Below are positions 11,883-23,774 of a stretch of DNA of 64,000 nt, piece by piece. This stretch comes from Apiospora phragmitis (Eukaryota; Ascomycota; Sordariomycetes; Amphisphaeriales; Apiosporaceae), in NCBI GenBank assembly GCA_038363925.1, contig JAQQWL010000011.1:5642001-5706000 (forward strand), read 5' to 3'. A model generated the notes under the pieces. That model ran no database searches. It was not told where the DNA came from and worked only from the letters and a program-made list of their open reading frames with translations. The position numbers were made by a program, and so were the translations under genes. The stretch's first letter is position 1. Every line of letters begins with the position of its first letter.

Positions 11883-13478
11883 ATGCCGAGTCCAACTCGA
11901 GATTCCATCCCGACCCTGGCGCCGCATCTCGTCACTGAGATCAGCGCCCCACCATCACCGCGCACACATCGTGCGCTGCGCAAGCTGCAGTCTGCGCACA
12001 ACCTGGGCGCCGCCGCGCGCTCCACGGCGCAAATCTCGCAACCATCGCTCATTTCCCAGCAGCGCCTGCTTCACCAGGAGCGCAATGTCTCCCCCACGCG
12101 CAGACAGGCCTCCACCAGGTCTCCGCAAAGAAACCGTGCCAACAGCGATGCAGCTTCGCCAGGAAACCTCCAACCCGCCATCTCGCTCAATCGAAAACGT
12201 TCGGCCTTGAGCAGGACCTCGGCCGCCGCGGATGGCATGTCGCTGGAACGACTCATACGCGATGGTCCCCCGGATGGAGACGTTAGGGGCGCATTGGAGA
12301 GTACGCGACTGAAGGTGCTGGATCAGGGCATCAAGGCCGATACCGACGGTATGGTAAGACTATTCTGGCCCGACTTGTTTTTCAATGGAGGATTCATCAC
12401 GTTATACTAAACAAACACAAAAAAACAGTCTTCGGTCCGCATCTATGTCTGGCTGATACTTCTCGACGCCCCGGTTATGGGAACGGATGAGTATCTGTCG
12501 CTCATCCACCGCGGCGCCTCGCCCGCCTACTCCAAGATTCGCAACGATACCTTCCGAACATTGACTACCGATCCCCTCTTCCGCCGGCGCGTCAGCGAAG
12601 CCAGCCTGATTCGGCTGCTGAACGCCATCGCCTGGAAGATGCACGACTCCCGAGAGGTGCGACGGCCCACTAGCAGCCGCCAATCCCTGCCGGCCGCCGA
12701 CAGCCGCCCCGGAAGCCGCCCCGGCAGTTCCCGCACCGACATCTCCACGACGTCGGCCTCGTCGCCGGCGGCGGGGGGCGCACCAGCCGCTCGCGTGCCC
12801 TGACTCTGACCGACAGCTCCGAGACCAGCGTGGCCGAGTACTCGTCGGGTACCTACGTGCAGGGCATGAACGTGCTGGCGGCCCCGTTCCTGTACGCGGC
12901 GCGCAGCGAGGCCGAGGCCTTCGTGGCCTTCGACCGCCTGCTCACCAAGGAGTGCCCCGCCTACATCCGCGGCGCCATGGTCGGCGTGCACAAGGGCCTC
13001 GCGCTCGTCGACAAGGTTCTCGCCATCGTCGACGCCCGCTTGCACATCTATCTTGTCTCCAAGGGCCTGTCGGCCGAGATCTACGCCTTTCCCTCGGTTC
13101 TCACGCTGTGCGCTTGCACGCCCCCTCTTCCCGAGGTTTTGCGACTCTGGGATTTCCTGTTCGCGTACGGGCCGCACCTTAATATACTGTGCATCGTCGC
13201 TCAGCTCATCATGATGCGGAACGAGCTGCTTGGTTCTAACAAGTAAGTAGCTGACTACGATGGATTGTTGTTGCCTGTCGACGCACACGACTTGTCGCGT
13301 ACAGGTTATTATGATTTGGAAAATGCTAAAAAAGCTAACGCGTGGTATGCACAGCCCCAATAAGCTCTTACGGTCGTTTCCCTCTTTGCACGCAGACCAG
13401 ATCAAGCGGACCGCGTTGGCCATCGTCAAGATGATCCCCGACGACATCTACGCTGAGATTGTGACCCACGCTCTATGA
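11883..13478 (+). CDS. bub2: Bub2/Cdc16-type TBC domain GTPase-activating protein
   Basis: This is the GAP half of the Bub2-Bfa1 (Cdc16-Byr4) pair that holds the Tem1/Spg1 GTPase inactive at spindle poles and so restrains mitotic exit and septation. Three exons, 11883-12353, 12429-13242 and 13355-13478 (a TGCTAAC-like branch at about 13334), give about 469 residues. A disordered Ser/Arg-rich N-terminus of about 115 residues precedes the TBC domain. Both catalytic fingers are visible: I-x-x-D-x-x-R in KIRNDTFRT and Y-x-Q in TYVQGMN. Between them sits an unusual Ser/Pro/Arg-rich insert of about 60 residues. The G6 run at 12773-12778 lacks one base. With it restored, the frame runs on through RTSRSRALTLTD into YVQGMN; as given, the reading hits a stop at about 12803. 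The C-terminal block NNPNKLLRSFPSL fits Bub2. The long open frame on the opposite strand is a shadow. Confidence 0.85.
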
Positions 13479-14322
13479 AGAGAGTCTCCAAGCGCAAGCT
13501 TGTGAGGCCTATGACTGATAACGAAAACAGAAACGAGGGCTCCGAGAAGGAAGGCTCGGCTCGTGCGATTGCGAGGCAGGGATGAGGGGCAAACCTATGG
13601 TGGCGGTTTATAGTGTACGATATTGTGGTTTGCATTGCCCGCCGGTTCGCGTTCATGAGAGGGTGGTTATGGCCCAAGGAGGTTTAAAGGGAGGGGACGC
13701 GATGATCACTAAATGACATGACGAGATTTATGTATGTACCATGACTGATTGATGAAAAAGAGGGGTGGGCAGGAACAACTGGGTACATATCAAATTCTCG
13801 AGCCATGCGTCTCCCTTGATATTATAATACATGTATGGGTAGTCCTCAATACGGATTGCTTTTTTTGTTCGCTATTGGAATAAAGGGATAGGGAACACTA
13901 TTGTTTTGGAGTGAGACCTTATATGACAGAGGCCTCTTCTACCACCCCTCGAGGGACGGACTATTCAGACATCGCTAGGATAGTATCAGCACACCGAATT
14001 CCATCTGGCCCTCCCTCTCTCAGGGATATGCGGTTGCCATTGAGGGAACACTGTACGTGGTGGAGTGCTTTTGAGGCATATATCAGCATCGTCATAAATA
14101 GTCATTCAGCAGTGCTCATTATAATGTATCTTGTGTATCATCTATCTCTATCCGCCCTATTTTTTCTATATGCTGGTCTTCTTGATGCATGTCATAGTCT
14201 TCTGAACCGCAAACTTTCTATCGCAAAACGACACCCCGTTCTAGTAGTTTCCGACCAAACAGCAAAACTCGCATTTACTAGTACCGTTTAATACTGTCAA
14301 GCCATTCCCCCCACGAGCCGCA
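13479..14322. other. Intergenic region
   Basis: This is the 3' region of Bub2 and promoter of the next gene. The AT-rich ATG-containing frame at 13911-14291 has no domain or supporting codon pattern and is not called. Confidence 0.5.
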
Positions 14323-15154
14323 ATGCGTCTGTCGACTGTTTTCGTTATGCAATCCGCCAGCGGCCTGGTGTTTGCCATGGAGAAATATTCGCCGCTGCCC
14401 AATGTCACGCTTCATCAGAGACAGGTGACGAGCTGCGAAGAAACCTATGGTGCAGGTGCGCAGTTCTGTGGTGGAGACAGCAGCAGATTCTGCTTCCAAC
14501 CAAACCTTGGCCAGGTCCGTCCATCATTGAGGGAGCGCACTTGAGGAAGAGCCCATAACTGACATAAGACATAGACTTGCTGCCCTGACAATGGATACTG
14601 CGACAAGGGCTTCTATTGTGCTCCGGTGGCCAACTACTGCTGTGCCGAGGTGAGATAGGGTTCTCAGCGTCCGCTTTATGACCGAGTTGCTGACTTAGCG
14701 ATTACCACAGGGCGAAGATCTGGAGACCTGTGCTCGCAATGCTGGCTTCGTACTTCCAGCTTCGTTGGCATGCTCGACGACGGGATTTGCCAGCGCCAGT
14801 TCAGCCGGCCTTATAGCGGTAACCTCATTCCCGCCGCAATCTCCAACTGATGCCCCTCCAAACTTTGGCATTGTACCCGCGACGGGCGTAGCAACTGAGC
14901 AGACATTAGGCGACCAGTCGACGACGCTCCCGGACATGACTGGAGACAGCGGTAGTACAGCACCCACCAGTACATCAGTTGATGCTGGTAACTCCGATGT
15001 GCCAAGCGCCACCACCGTCTTGAACGCCACCGACGCTCCGTACGTCCAAGTATCGGCTGCGGGAGGGCATGAGAAGTTCGGATTCGGAACTTTGGCTATA
15101 GTGTGGGTATCCATGGCTTCGGTTGCTCTCAGTGGTGTTCGAATTGCAGCCTAA
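14323..15154 (+). CDS. Small cysteine-rich secreted protein, probably GPI-anchored
   Basis: This is a protein of about 236 residues in three exons: 14323-14514, 14575-14649 and 14711-15154 (introns of 60 and 61 bases, all phase 0). A short hydrophobic N-terminus looks like a signal peptide. The next 90 residues hold about a dozen cysteines in the pattern C-x7-C, then CCPDNGYCDKGFYCAPVANY, then CC and TC. A Ser/Thr/Pro-rich, probably O-glycosylated stretch follows, and the C-terminus is hydrophobic (FGFGTLAIVWVSMASVALSG), as expected for GPI attachment. The cysteine pattern resembles a family I recall from plant- and insect-associated Sordariomycetes; no biochemical function is known to me. 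A cell-wall or surface role is inference. An effector role is possible but not shown. Confidence 0.7.
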
Positions 15155-15315
15155 GAATGTCCGCGGGATCCGTGATAACGCAGTTGCGATACCATAATAT
15201 GAGCCGATTGGATAATAGCGAATTAATGGATCTTTATCTGTACCCATAGTACCTGAGCCCAAGCAGCTCGCAGCCGATGGTAGATATTCGTGTTTTCCAT
15301 CTTTTATTGTTTTCG

Positions 15316-16880
15316 TCAGTAAGCCGGACATCCTTCCTGGGCACGACGGAAGGCACCGGCGAAGAATTCTTGCATCGCGACGTAGTGGTACAGAATACCA
15401 CCGAGCACGGCAACGTGCCACAGGTTGTGGGCGTTTCCAAAATAGTCGAAAGCCCCAGGACACCAGCGTTCTGGGACCTTGCTTGCGTAGATGCAAGCGC
15501 CAAGGACATAGACGCAAAGAGACTTGACCAAGTTGGAACCAGTATAGAACTCCCAGGCCCATTCTGGCCCTCTGGTGAGAATGATTTGGAATACCGGTAA
15601 AAAGCCAGTCGCACCAAGTCCAACAAAGAAACCGACGCGCAACCACGCCATGTCGGATCTGTTGAAGAAGGGGTGCCAGGGCATGGCAACACCTAAAATC
15701 CCAAGAGCGCCGGTAGCCACAATATATGTCCAGCGACTGATCGGTTCACAGTAAAAGGCCGTATACTCGGTTGTCATGATCGATGCGGCGATCAGTAGGC
15801 AATGCCTGTATAATCGACACATGCGAATCGTTCGAGTAATGTTTGGTCGGCAACGCAGTTCATGGTATGCCATATCGTACTGCAGACAAGACACTTGCAA
15901 GCCGCAAAAAAAGAAGAGCGCCGCGATGAAAACATCGGTATTGGAGCTGAGGGAGAAGTTGGGCGATGTTGGGTAGAAGTAAAAGGCTATAGCTAGGACC
16001 AAGATGAGGCCTAACGCATGAGTCCAGATGTTGACGCTCTCGTTGGAAAAGTTGAACACGGAGCGAACACATCCCAACTTGGTTTCGCTGAAGCGATATC
16101 CCTTCAGAATGTGGGGGTTGACTCTCCAGGGAACGGGGAGTTCTTCGTATTTCAGGAGACCATGCCTTGCGCGAGCAACGGCATGTTGCACATGTTCTTC
16201 GACGGATTCGGCGGCACGCTTTGCTCTTTCAATGCCTTCGTCCACCACGCCTCGGGCACGCTCGAGCCCCTCGTCGACAACACGACGCCCTTCGTCCATC
16301 AGACTGCCTGCGGCCCCGGCGGCGTTAGCCAGCCCCTTGTCCCGAAACTTCAGCGCGCGTGTTTCGTAATCGGTGAGCATGGTGTCCATCAGTTCGATGC
16401 CGACTTTGGCTTTTTCATTGACCGACTCCGCTGCTACCAATGCTTCGTGGTATCTGGCATCTAAAGTCTCGACCATCACTTGCAACCTCTTCCGGCCTGC
16501 GCCAATCACCTCTTCCGAGACCTGCGAGCATCTTGCGCGTACTGTCTGTAGAGTCGCATAGGCTCTGGATATGCCTCCGTCGAATGTGCCCTCTCCAAAA
16601 CTCTCCAGATATTCTAAACGTCTTTCTAATTCCGATAGGAACAAGTCGACCTAGTCAAAATCAGCGTTGGGGCGCTCTTGTACTAAGCGGGTCCACAAAC
16701 CTTGAGTAGCAGCCCCTCCTCGCCGTCCATGATGTGGTTGACTATGGATTTGCGCCTCGGGATGAAGAACGAATGCCGTCTACGTTGGCGCGGCGTAATT
16801 TCTCCAGAGGGAAGAGCGGAAGACGTAGCTTCGGTTGGGTCCTCAGAAGCGCCTAAAGCGAAGGGCGAGGTGCACGCCAT
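15316..16880 (-). CDS. PAQR/hemolysin III-type seven-helix membrane protein (Izh3-like) with 11-mer amphipathic N-terminus
   Basis: This is an adiponectin-receptor-like (PAQR) protein of about 504 residues. Yeast Izh proteins of this family affect zinc and sterol homeostasis. Two exons: 16880-16701 and 16650-15316, with a 50-base intron. The N-terminal third is charged and helical, with a run of 11-residue repeats (VVDEGLERARG, VVDEGIERAKR, AAESVEEHVQH) at about residues 185-220. The PAQR core follows, with ESVNIWTHALG, LLIAASIMTTEY and the C-terminal AHNLWHVAVLGG histidines. Between about 15798 and 15912 the printed frame is wrong: an extra T (A7 run at 15906-15912 on +) and a missing C (near 15798) compensate each other. 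The other frame gives CLVCSTIWHTMN, the conserved helix-2/3 motif with its histidine, then FACVDYTGI. So the translation stays open but about 37 residues are scrambled. Confidence 0.85.
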
Positions 16881-18111
16881 GTCGGTGGGGGATGTGAGAT
16901 GCAGATCGAGATGTACAGGAGATGGGGTGCAGCGGTCTTTCTTATGTACCGAAGAGCCAAGGCGGAACAACTGTCCGTCACTGACGCGGGCACACAAGCC
17001 TAATGAAGAGTGAGGATGCGGAGTTTGTACGTCAAGCGTTTGTGCCGTAGTGCCGTTAGCAGTTGGATTCGTGCCGGGGAATTTGTGCCGGTCAGTGGCG
17101 TCTTGTATGCAACGGTGACCTGGTGCGGCTACCGACGACCAATAGATGAGACTGATGAGCCGGAGTATTCTCGACTGCCAAGGGGTGCTGAGCTAGGTAT
17201 TGTGATGTTGCAAAAGGATTGCAGGAGAGAGAGAAAAGGAAAAGATAAAAGCAATCATCGCCCTGATTCACATGCATAAGTAGGGCAAGGCAAATAATAA
17301 CAAACCCAAGCACCACCTGCTGGGTAAGAGAGGGCCAATTGGTCGGCGGGGGCGAACTATCTCAGGCATCTTAGTGGGGTCTCGGAGGTGTCGGATTCAT
17401 TCAAAGATTTGGTGGTTCAAACTCAACAAAATCAATGCGGTCAGCGCCATGTTCTTTTTGCTGCAGCAACGCCGAGTTCACAGATACCTGAGCTGCGGAA
17501 TGGGCAACTTTGGAAGCATTCAGGTACATGTAGTTATTTCAAATATTGTCACTATGTACCTAGGGGTTGTCAGTTCGGACGTCGTAGAAGCCTCGAGCTA
17601 AGCTTCCACTTCGTTCGGAATAAGAAACAAGTCCAAAAGCCGGAGGGGCAAATGTCAGCTCTTCGCTGGCAGTGATGTCCAATGAGACCCACTGGCCCTT
17701 GACCCCAACTGCGCTTTTGGGAAGTACCCCGGTCTATCAATCAGCCAGGCAGGGCCAATCAGCTACCGGTTTCTCTCCCCACATGAAAAAGTGAAGCTTA
17801 CCTAAGTCCCTACCTACAGTAAACCAACCGAATCACTCCGTGCGTCCAACGTTCAGCTTGACGCCAGCATCTGCATCGACACATTATTTTGGTGTTTGGG
17901 TTTCACCTGAGTGAAGAGGAAAGTCCGTCATCGCTTCCCAACTCGGACTGGATGTCGACTTCGATAGTGACCGCCTGAAGCTCAATCTCGCGGGAGTCTC
18001 AGCCAGGAACATCATACATTCAATCCGGGCACACGACCGTCACCGTCCCTTCTTCCTTGTTCGACTCTACACGAACAGAATCCCATCTTACAAACCACAC
18101 ACACTGGCGCC
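16881..18111. other. Divergent intergenic region
   Basis: The shared upstream region of the PAQR gene and THOC5. I see no coding sequence: open frames are under 135 codons with no domains. Confidence 0.5.
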
Positions 18112-18950
18112 ATGTCAACCGCCGATATGGTAACAGATCACAATTTGGTGTCGGTCCTAGACGCGTCGCGCGACGCGCGCCAGCAAGCACTCGCCCTAGT
18201 CGACCAAATCTCAACTATTGGACCACTCGAGAATGCCTCTGCCGCAGACCAGGCCGAAGTCTCGAGGCAACAGAAACTGCTTATCACCAACCTCGCCCGG
18301 CTTCGGGGTTTACACCGCTCTGCGCAATTTCGAGGCCGGCACGTCAAGCAAGAAACGGCCGGCGCGCGTCAGGAAGTCGATCGCCTGCATCTCCAGCTAC
18401 AGAATTTATACTACGAACAGCGGCATTTGCAAGGGGAAATCGCGGCTTGCGAGTCGTATGAGTCAGTAGTTACCAAAGTCTCTACTCTAGTTCACCATTC
18501 GTCAAGTGCGACGTCAAGCGACAACCCACCACCTGGCAGAGTTGCCTATACCCTTGACGCTATACAGCTTACGCATGAGCTAATAATGTTGCACAATAGC
18601 CACACTTACCAGCAGTTACCACTGATACCTGTTGACGAGTTTCTCGCAGCTAAGCCGGAGCATGCGGACGATGACGAAAATGCTTTGATGATTGCCCGGA
18701 TCGAGCATGAACGCATCGAGCGTGAGACTCTAGAGCAGAAGCGTATGGAGCTCCTGAAGCGGAAACAAAAGCTCATCGCCGACAACAAGAAGCGCAAGGA
18801 TGATCTTGCCAACCTAGACAAGGAGCTTGAGAAGTTCATCGACGTGCGTGCCCAACAGATGACCACCAGCTTGGTGTGTACTTACACTTACAATATCTGC
18901 AGGCCGCGAAACCCATTCAGAAACTCTTCGAGAAGAACATCTCATCATGA
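18112..18950 (+). CDS. THO complex subunit THOC5 (Fms-interacting protein family)
   Basis: This is a coiled-coil subunit of the THO/TREX complex that couples transcription to mRNA export. Three exons: 18112-18461, 18600-18843 and 18903-18950, about 213 residues. The 138-base first intron (gtcagt...aatag) contains no in-frame stop and is a multiple of three, so plain translation reads through it. Splicing it out joins CESY-D-HTYQQLPLIPVDEFL, the conserved THOC5 core. The second intron (gtgcgt...ctgcag, 59 bases) joins LDKELEKFID to AAKPIQKLFEKN, the typical C-terminus; without it the frame runs on 80 codons into nonsense. N-terminal residues 10-110 and 150-200 are heptad-rich helices. A start five codons downstream (MVTDHN) is possible. 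Confidence 0.85.
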
Positions 18951-21900
18951 GTACTTTGTTCTCACGAATCGTACGAACGAAAGCATTTGCCGGTACTCTG
19001 CGATTTACATAGTGCGGAGTCCATCGAGGAATCTTGGGCTAGAATATCCTCGTACAACCATAAGCTACCGCACTCACGATTGCGATAAGAATCATCTAAA
19101 TGCTTGGCAGAACGCGAAATTGGACACTGGGTAGCAGAGCACGCTCTTGGCCCGAGTTTCGGGTGAAACTCGTTATCTTGTGCTACTATAGCACTCGAAT
19201 ACAAGAACCAGGGATCCCGCTGGAATCCACTTATAAGGGCAGGCACACCTCGCTTTGTGTTTGTATTGTGAGTATGCCTTTCTCCCCGGAGGGTGGAGGA
19301 GACGGCCTTTCCACGCTTCCCACCAACCAACTCGATCATAACTGAAGTGACCAAGGGGGTTTGTTGGTTGCAAGCTCAATGATTTCAGACTGAGGGTTTC
19401 GGAGATGGACGAGTACCGAAACGGCATTTTGGCCTTTGTCCGTCACATAGTGAGCATTTCTGGCCGGAGACAAGGCACCGGATCACTTGACATACAGCCA
19501 AGGATTGAGGATCCCGGGGGCTGCATGACTAACGATAATCGAACTCGACTGGACTCTCGCTAGAGTCTTGAATGGTCGGTGTGCATCCAGTGAGGGGCGA
19601 TAAGATATTGGCAGCTGATGATCCGATAGTGATTAAGCAAGGGAATGGAAATACAGGAATGACATCAGGGCAGTAGTCACTCAAGTGGATGATGTCCTTG
19701 AGGCGATCCTTAATCCCACCAGCGTATCTGACGGCTGGCGCAAGGCATAGGGCAACGCCACATGTTCATCACGTGGACTGATCCGAGGTGGTCTTAGATC
19801 ACTTTTATCCATTGATTTCGTCTCGTCTAGCAGCCAAGGACTCCATGCCGTAAGCCCTACTGAATCGATCTTATCAAGCGGTATCGAATGATCCAACCAC
19901 GTGCTAAACAAAGCCTCTGAGGTTCGAGGAGCCTCTAGAATCGTCGTCGTACCTAACTCTAAACGGGAATAGGGCCTGTGGAGAGTCTTGAGACTGCATA
20001 CTGCTCCCAACCACGACTATGACTCTGCGTAGACGCAACCGCTTGCCGGCACTTTGTCGCGATCAGGACCGGGGACGTGCAACGAGCAATGCGCAATCTC
20101 GGACGCAACGATTTTGTTTCATGCCAGAGAATTGCTAGAGATTCCAGACGAAGCACAACTCTTGAATTGGATACATAGCTCTTTGCCGGATTCGGGCAAG
20201 CCGTTAGAAAGACACTTACAAGTACATACTATAAGGTGGTGGTCCGGGCCCCAACACGACCGACCCTGGGATACGACTTTAGACTGGCCATGGCCGTCCG
20301 CCTCGCGCGCGCGCCGGGACGCATTGTCGGGAGGTAATGTCGAGCTGCGATTGAATCTCCGTAGTGTCGCTCTAGTCTTCTGATCTAGTCCAGCCTCGGG
20401 CGACGAGGAGAGGCCAGCCAGAGGACCTAGACACTTTCGGGGAAATGAAGGATTGTCGGCGTGTTACCGAAAAATACAATTAGCTCTGATGTTTTCTCTC
20501 TACCGTTTGATTAGACCCATCAAACTTGCAGCCGAGGGAATTTCTGGGCGAATCAGAGCGGGGGATTAAGCACGATGGCGGATCGAATTTGGGGAGATGA
20601 AATTAGCTTGCACAGCTCGTGGGCCGCGGGCATGCTGCAAACTGGGGTAACGAAGGGGTGGAATGTTTTCCTGTTATTTTATTTTCTTTGCCCTCTCACC
20701 TCTGCTGCCCTCTCGTTTGTCGGTCTCCCGATAGCGATAGGCAAGTGCAAATCTTAAAGACAATCTGAATGGTTTCGTCTGTGACCGCGCCGTCTCCCTT
20801 GCTTATTAACTTTTAGTACATATCACGCAAGGAAGCTTGGGTATTTCCCCTTCTCCTTTTCCTATGTTCCCCTGCCTGTTTGAATCTGGTAACGTTGGCT
20901 GCCTCTTTTTGGTCGTGTGACGTGACAGGAATCAAACTATACCCGCAGCGTCTCTGACACACTGAGACCATTGGCTATAGCGCACGCAACACTGCAGATC
21001 CTCCCTCCTTCAACATGAGTAGTGTCACTAAGTCAAGGCAGACTGGCAGACGCATTATTTTTGGACGAGGATAGAGTCGCAGAAATCCTTCAAGCCTTCC
21101 ATATAGGCAGCCGTTTAGTAGAGTGGATACTTCTATTTTTTAGCCTTTTAGCTGTATGCAATGGAATACATACTACTGGGTCTCGCGACGTTGAGTCCTC
21201 TCGAATATACTCCGTAACATCGAAAGAGTTGGAGTGTCGCAAGGCAACCCCTAAAAATACCACATACCTTGCAAGGGTATCTCTCCACAGGGTTGGGCAC
21301 TGCTCGCAACGAGGCTCTTTTCGTCCACGGCGTCTCTACCTCTATCCACTGTATTTGTATAGTCACAGATGCCACCCCTATGATAATGCAATTATCGGGT
21401 GGGATTGACCATTACGCGCGGACAGGCAACGAAGTTCGGGACCTCGCAGATACTGATGGGCACAACGCAGGTCTTGTGCTCCAGTAGGCCGCGTTATCGA
21501 ATATATAGCTTCGCGCAAACCCGAGGTTCGAGATGTACGCCAGTGTCAAGTCCACGACTATTTGCCATACCAACTTGAGCTTCTGACGACAACACGAAGA
21601 CGAAGCCCAACGACAGTCATCAGTGAGAGGGGATGATGACTGGTTCAAAACCCCAGGTGGCTAAGCACGCGCAAAGCCACCCCGAGAAGCTTGGCCGCTT
21701 GGCTTACGTCGGTCTGCTTGGACTTGTCGAGTTACATGCATGGGTGATGTCGAACTGCAGTAGCGAGATCCCAATCCCATTAAAAGGAGCAATACATACA
21801 GTGCATAGTCCCCACAGGGCCCTAGTGGGCTTTGGGTGGGTGTGCTGACAGGCAAGTCATGTACATAGTGCAAGCTGACCCTGTGGGAATTCCTATATAC

Positions 21901-23727
21901 TGTATTAATTGTCCACTATGCGACACGGTGAAGGACGGCAGATCAATAGATATGTAGGTATCGGCTATAGTAAACATTTTGATCGCCAAGCAGACATACT
22001 ACTATAGATTTATTAGTCATGCTAGCTTCCACTAGATGCTATCCAAAGATGCAGTTTCATGGGAGCTATAGAATCCCGTGATAAGCGTACTCAGTGACTC
22101 CGAGTACTCTGGCTTGGTGGTAATGCCGTGTGTGGAATAGGAACCTTAAGGACGGTGAACATTCCGCGCATTAGCTGCACCGCAATAGGAGGTATGCTTT
22201 GAGGAAGTCTCACGGCCGCCGCCGCGGAACGGAAACACAGTCGAGAGCTAAGATTCCTGGCTAAAACAACCGGCAGGCTTAAGCGTAGGTAGAAGATGAG
22301 ATGAAGGGGACGGCATGCTTGCAGGATGGACGGATCCCTTTTCTTAATACCAAAACAGACCACAAGCCTGAAATCATGATGGTTTATTAATTCGAGAATA
22401 GGGCATACACACAGTAATGTTATGTACATAGGTACCCCCACTTGGCCCAAACGGCCTTATTACTGCTATTTTAATGTCCGCTTGCATTGCATGCAGTTTG
22501 AGAATATTGTATGTACATGACATGACAGTGAACTGTGGGCTGGCCTAGAATTGAGCAATGAAACATGCGGGCCAACCTGCACATGCGTGCATGCATTCTC
22601 ACTCCATTGTCACAGCCAGACAGCCCTCCTTTTCACACCTTACAAGAAACGAGTAGAGGGAACACAGGAGGAGGAGCAGGAGCGGGCAGGCATTATCGCG
22701 CAGTCTGCCAGTACTAGCATCGCATCACCCGACGGCCCGCAGCCGACAGGCCCCCAAGCACACATGGATGAGACTACCGGAAGGATTCTCGCGTTGTAAC
22801 AATGACGGCAGAACGCCGTCTGAGAACACCTGATAGGACCAGTACCGTGCACCAATATGGCAAGATGAACAGCAAACCGGGCGCCGAGGAGGAATAGACA
22901 AGTGTCAGAGTCTGGTCAGAGAATGTCGACGCGACAAATACGGTGTGGCTTTGGCATCATCTGGGGTGGCTGCCTCAGATGATCAGCATAGGCGATCACT
23001 AACCTTACTTACTACTGTTAGTGGTGCTGAGCCCCCTACCGGCTCGCTTCAAAATAGAAGTCGCTTGCATATATGGCTTGCTGTTAGGTGGCTCATCCCT
23101 CCCTACACGCGAGCTTGCAAGGGGCATAGCCCAAGGACACTTGTCTGTCTATCTTGCATCCTAAGCTGGGCCTACTTTACGGCTCTCGTCAGCAAAGAAC
23201 AAGCTACAGCAAGCTACCTTACTAGCTAGCTCCTTTCCTTCAATGGCATTGCTCTGGTTGCCGCACTTCGCGTACGTAATTGAGGCTATACGATTCCTTT
23301 GAATGACCAGTCGGTGATGAGGTATGATCCCGCCTGCATACCACACAGCTGTACGGATATCGAGGCACCCTATCAGCTGTGGTTGGGGCCGACAACGTCA
23401 TACCGGCGCGTCAGCATACCGTAACCGAGCTGCTAGCAAGCCAGTCAACCAGCAACGTCGCGGAATCTGTAACCGCGGGGGAGGGGGCCATGTATGAAGT
23501 TGGGTCTGGTATCATAGTATCAGTTCACCAGATGCAGCAGCACACACACAGCTGCCGCATTTTCTGCCAGGAAACGAGCTTTGGTCGCTCGACATGAGTT
23601 GCATGATTGGCTGTCGTCGCAAGGAGGGCTCGTTCAGTCAATCCATCCATCTGCAGTCGCCAAACGACCGACCGCGGATCCCGAAAACGACGAAACTTTA
23701 TTGGGGAATGTTCTTGTAGTGGTATGA

Positions 23728-23774
23728 TACCAGCTCCTGCTCCTGCGCCCGCGCCTGCGCCTGCTCCTGTTCTC
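23728..23774. repeat. GCTCCTGCGCCC-type minisatellite
   Basis: Repeated GCTCCT/GCGCCT/GCGCCC hexamers, seven to eight units. The open frames on both strands across it (Pro-Ala on plus, Ala-Gly on minus) are composition artefacts. Confidence 0.75.

Noticed and set aside
12527..13447. 306-codon open frame on the minus strand over Bub2
   Set aside because: It is the complement of a GC-rich coding exon; no domain, and the plus strand shows clear TBC motifs.
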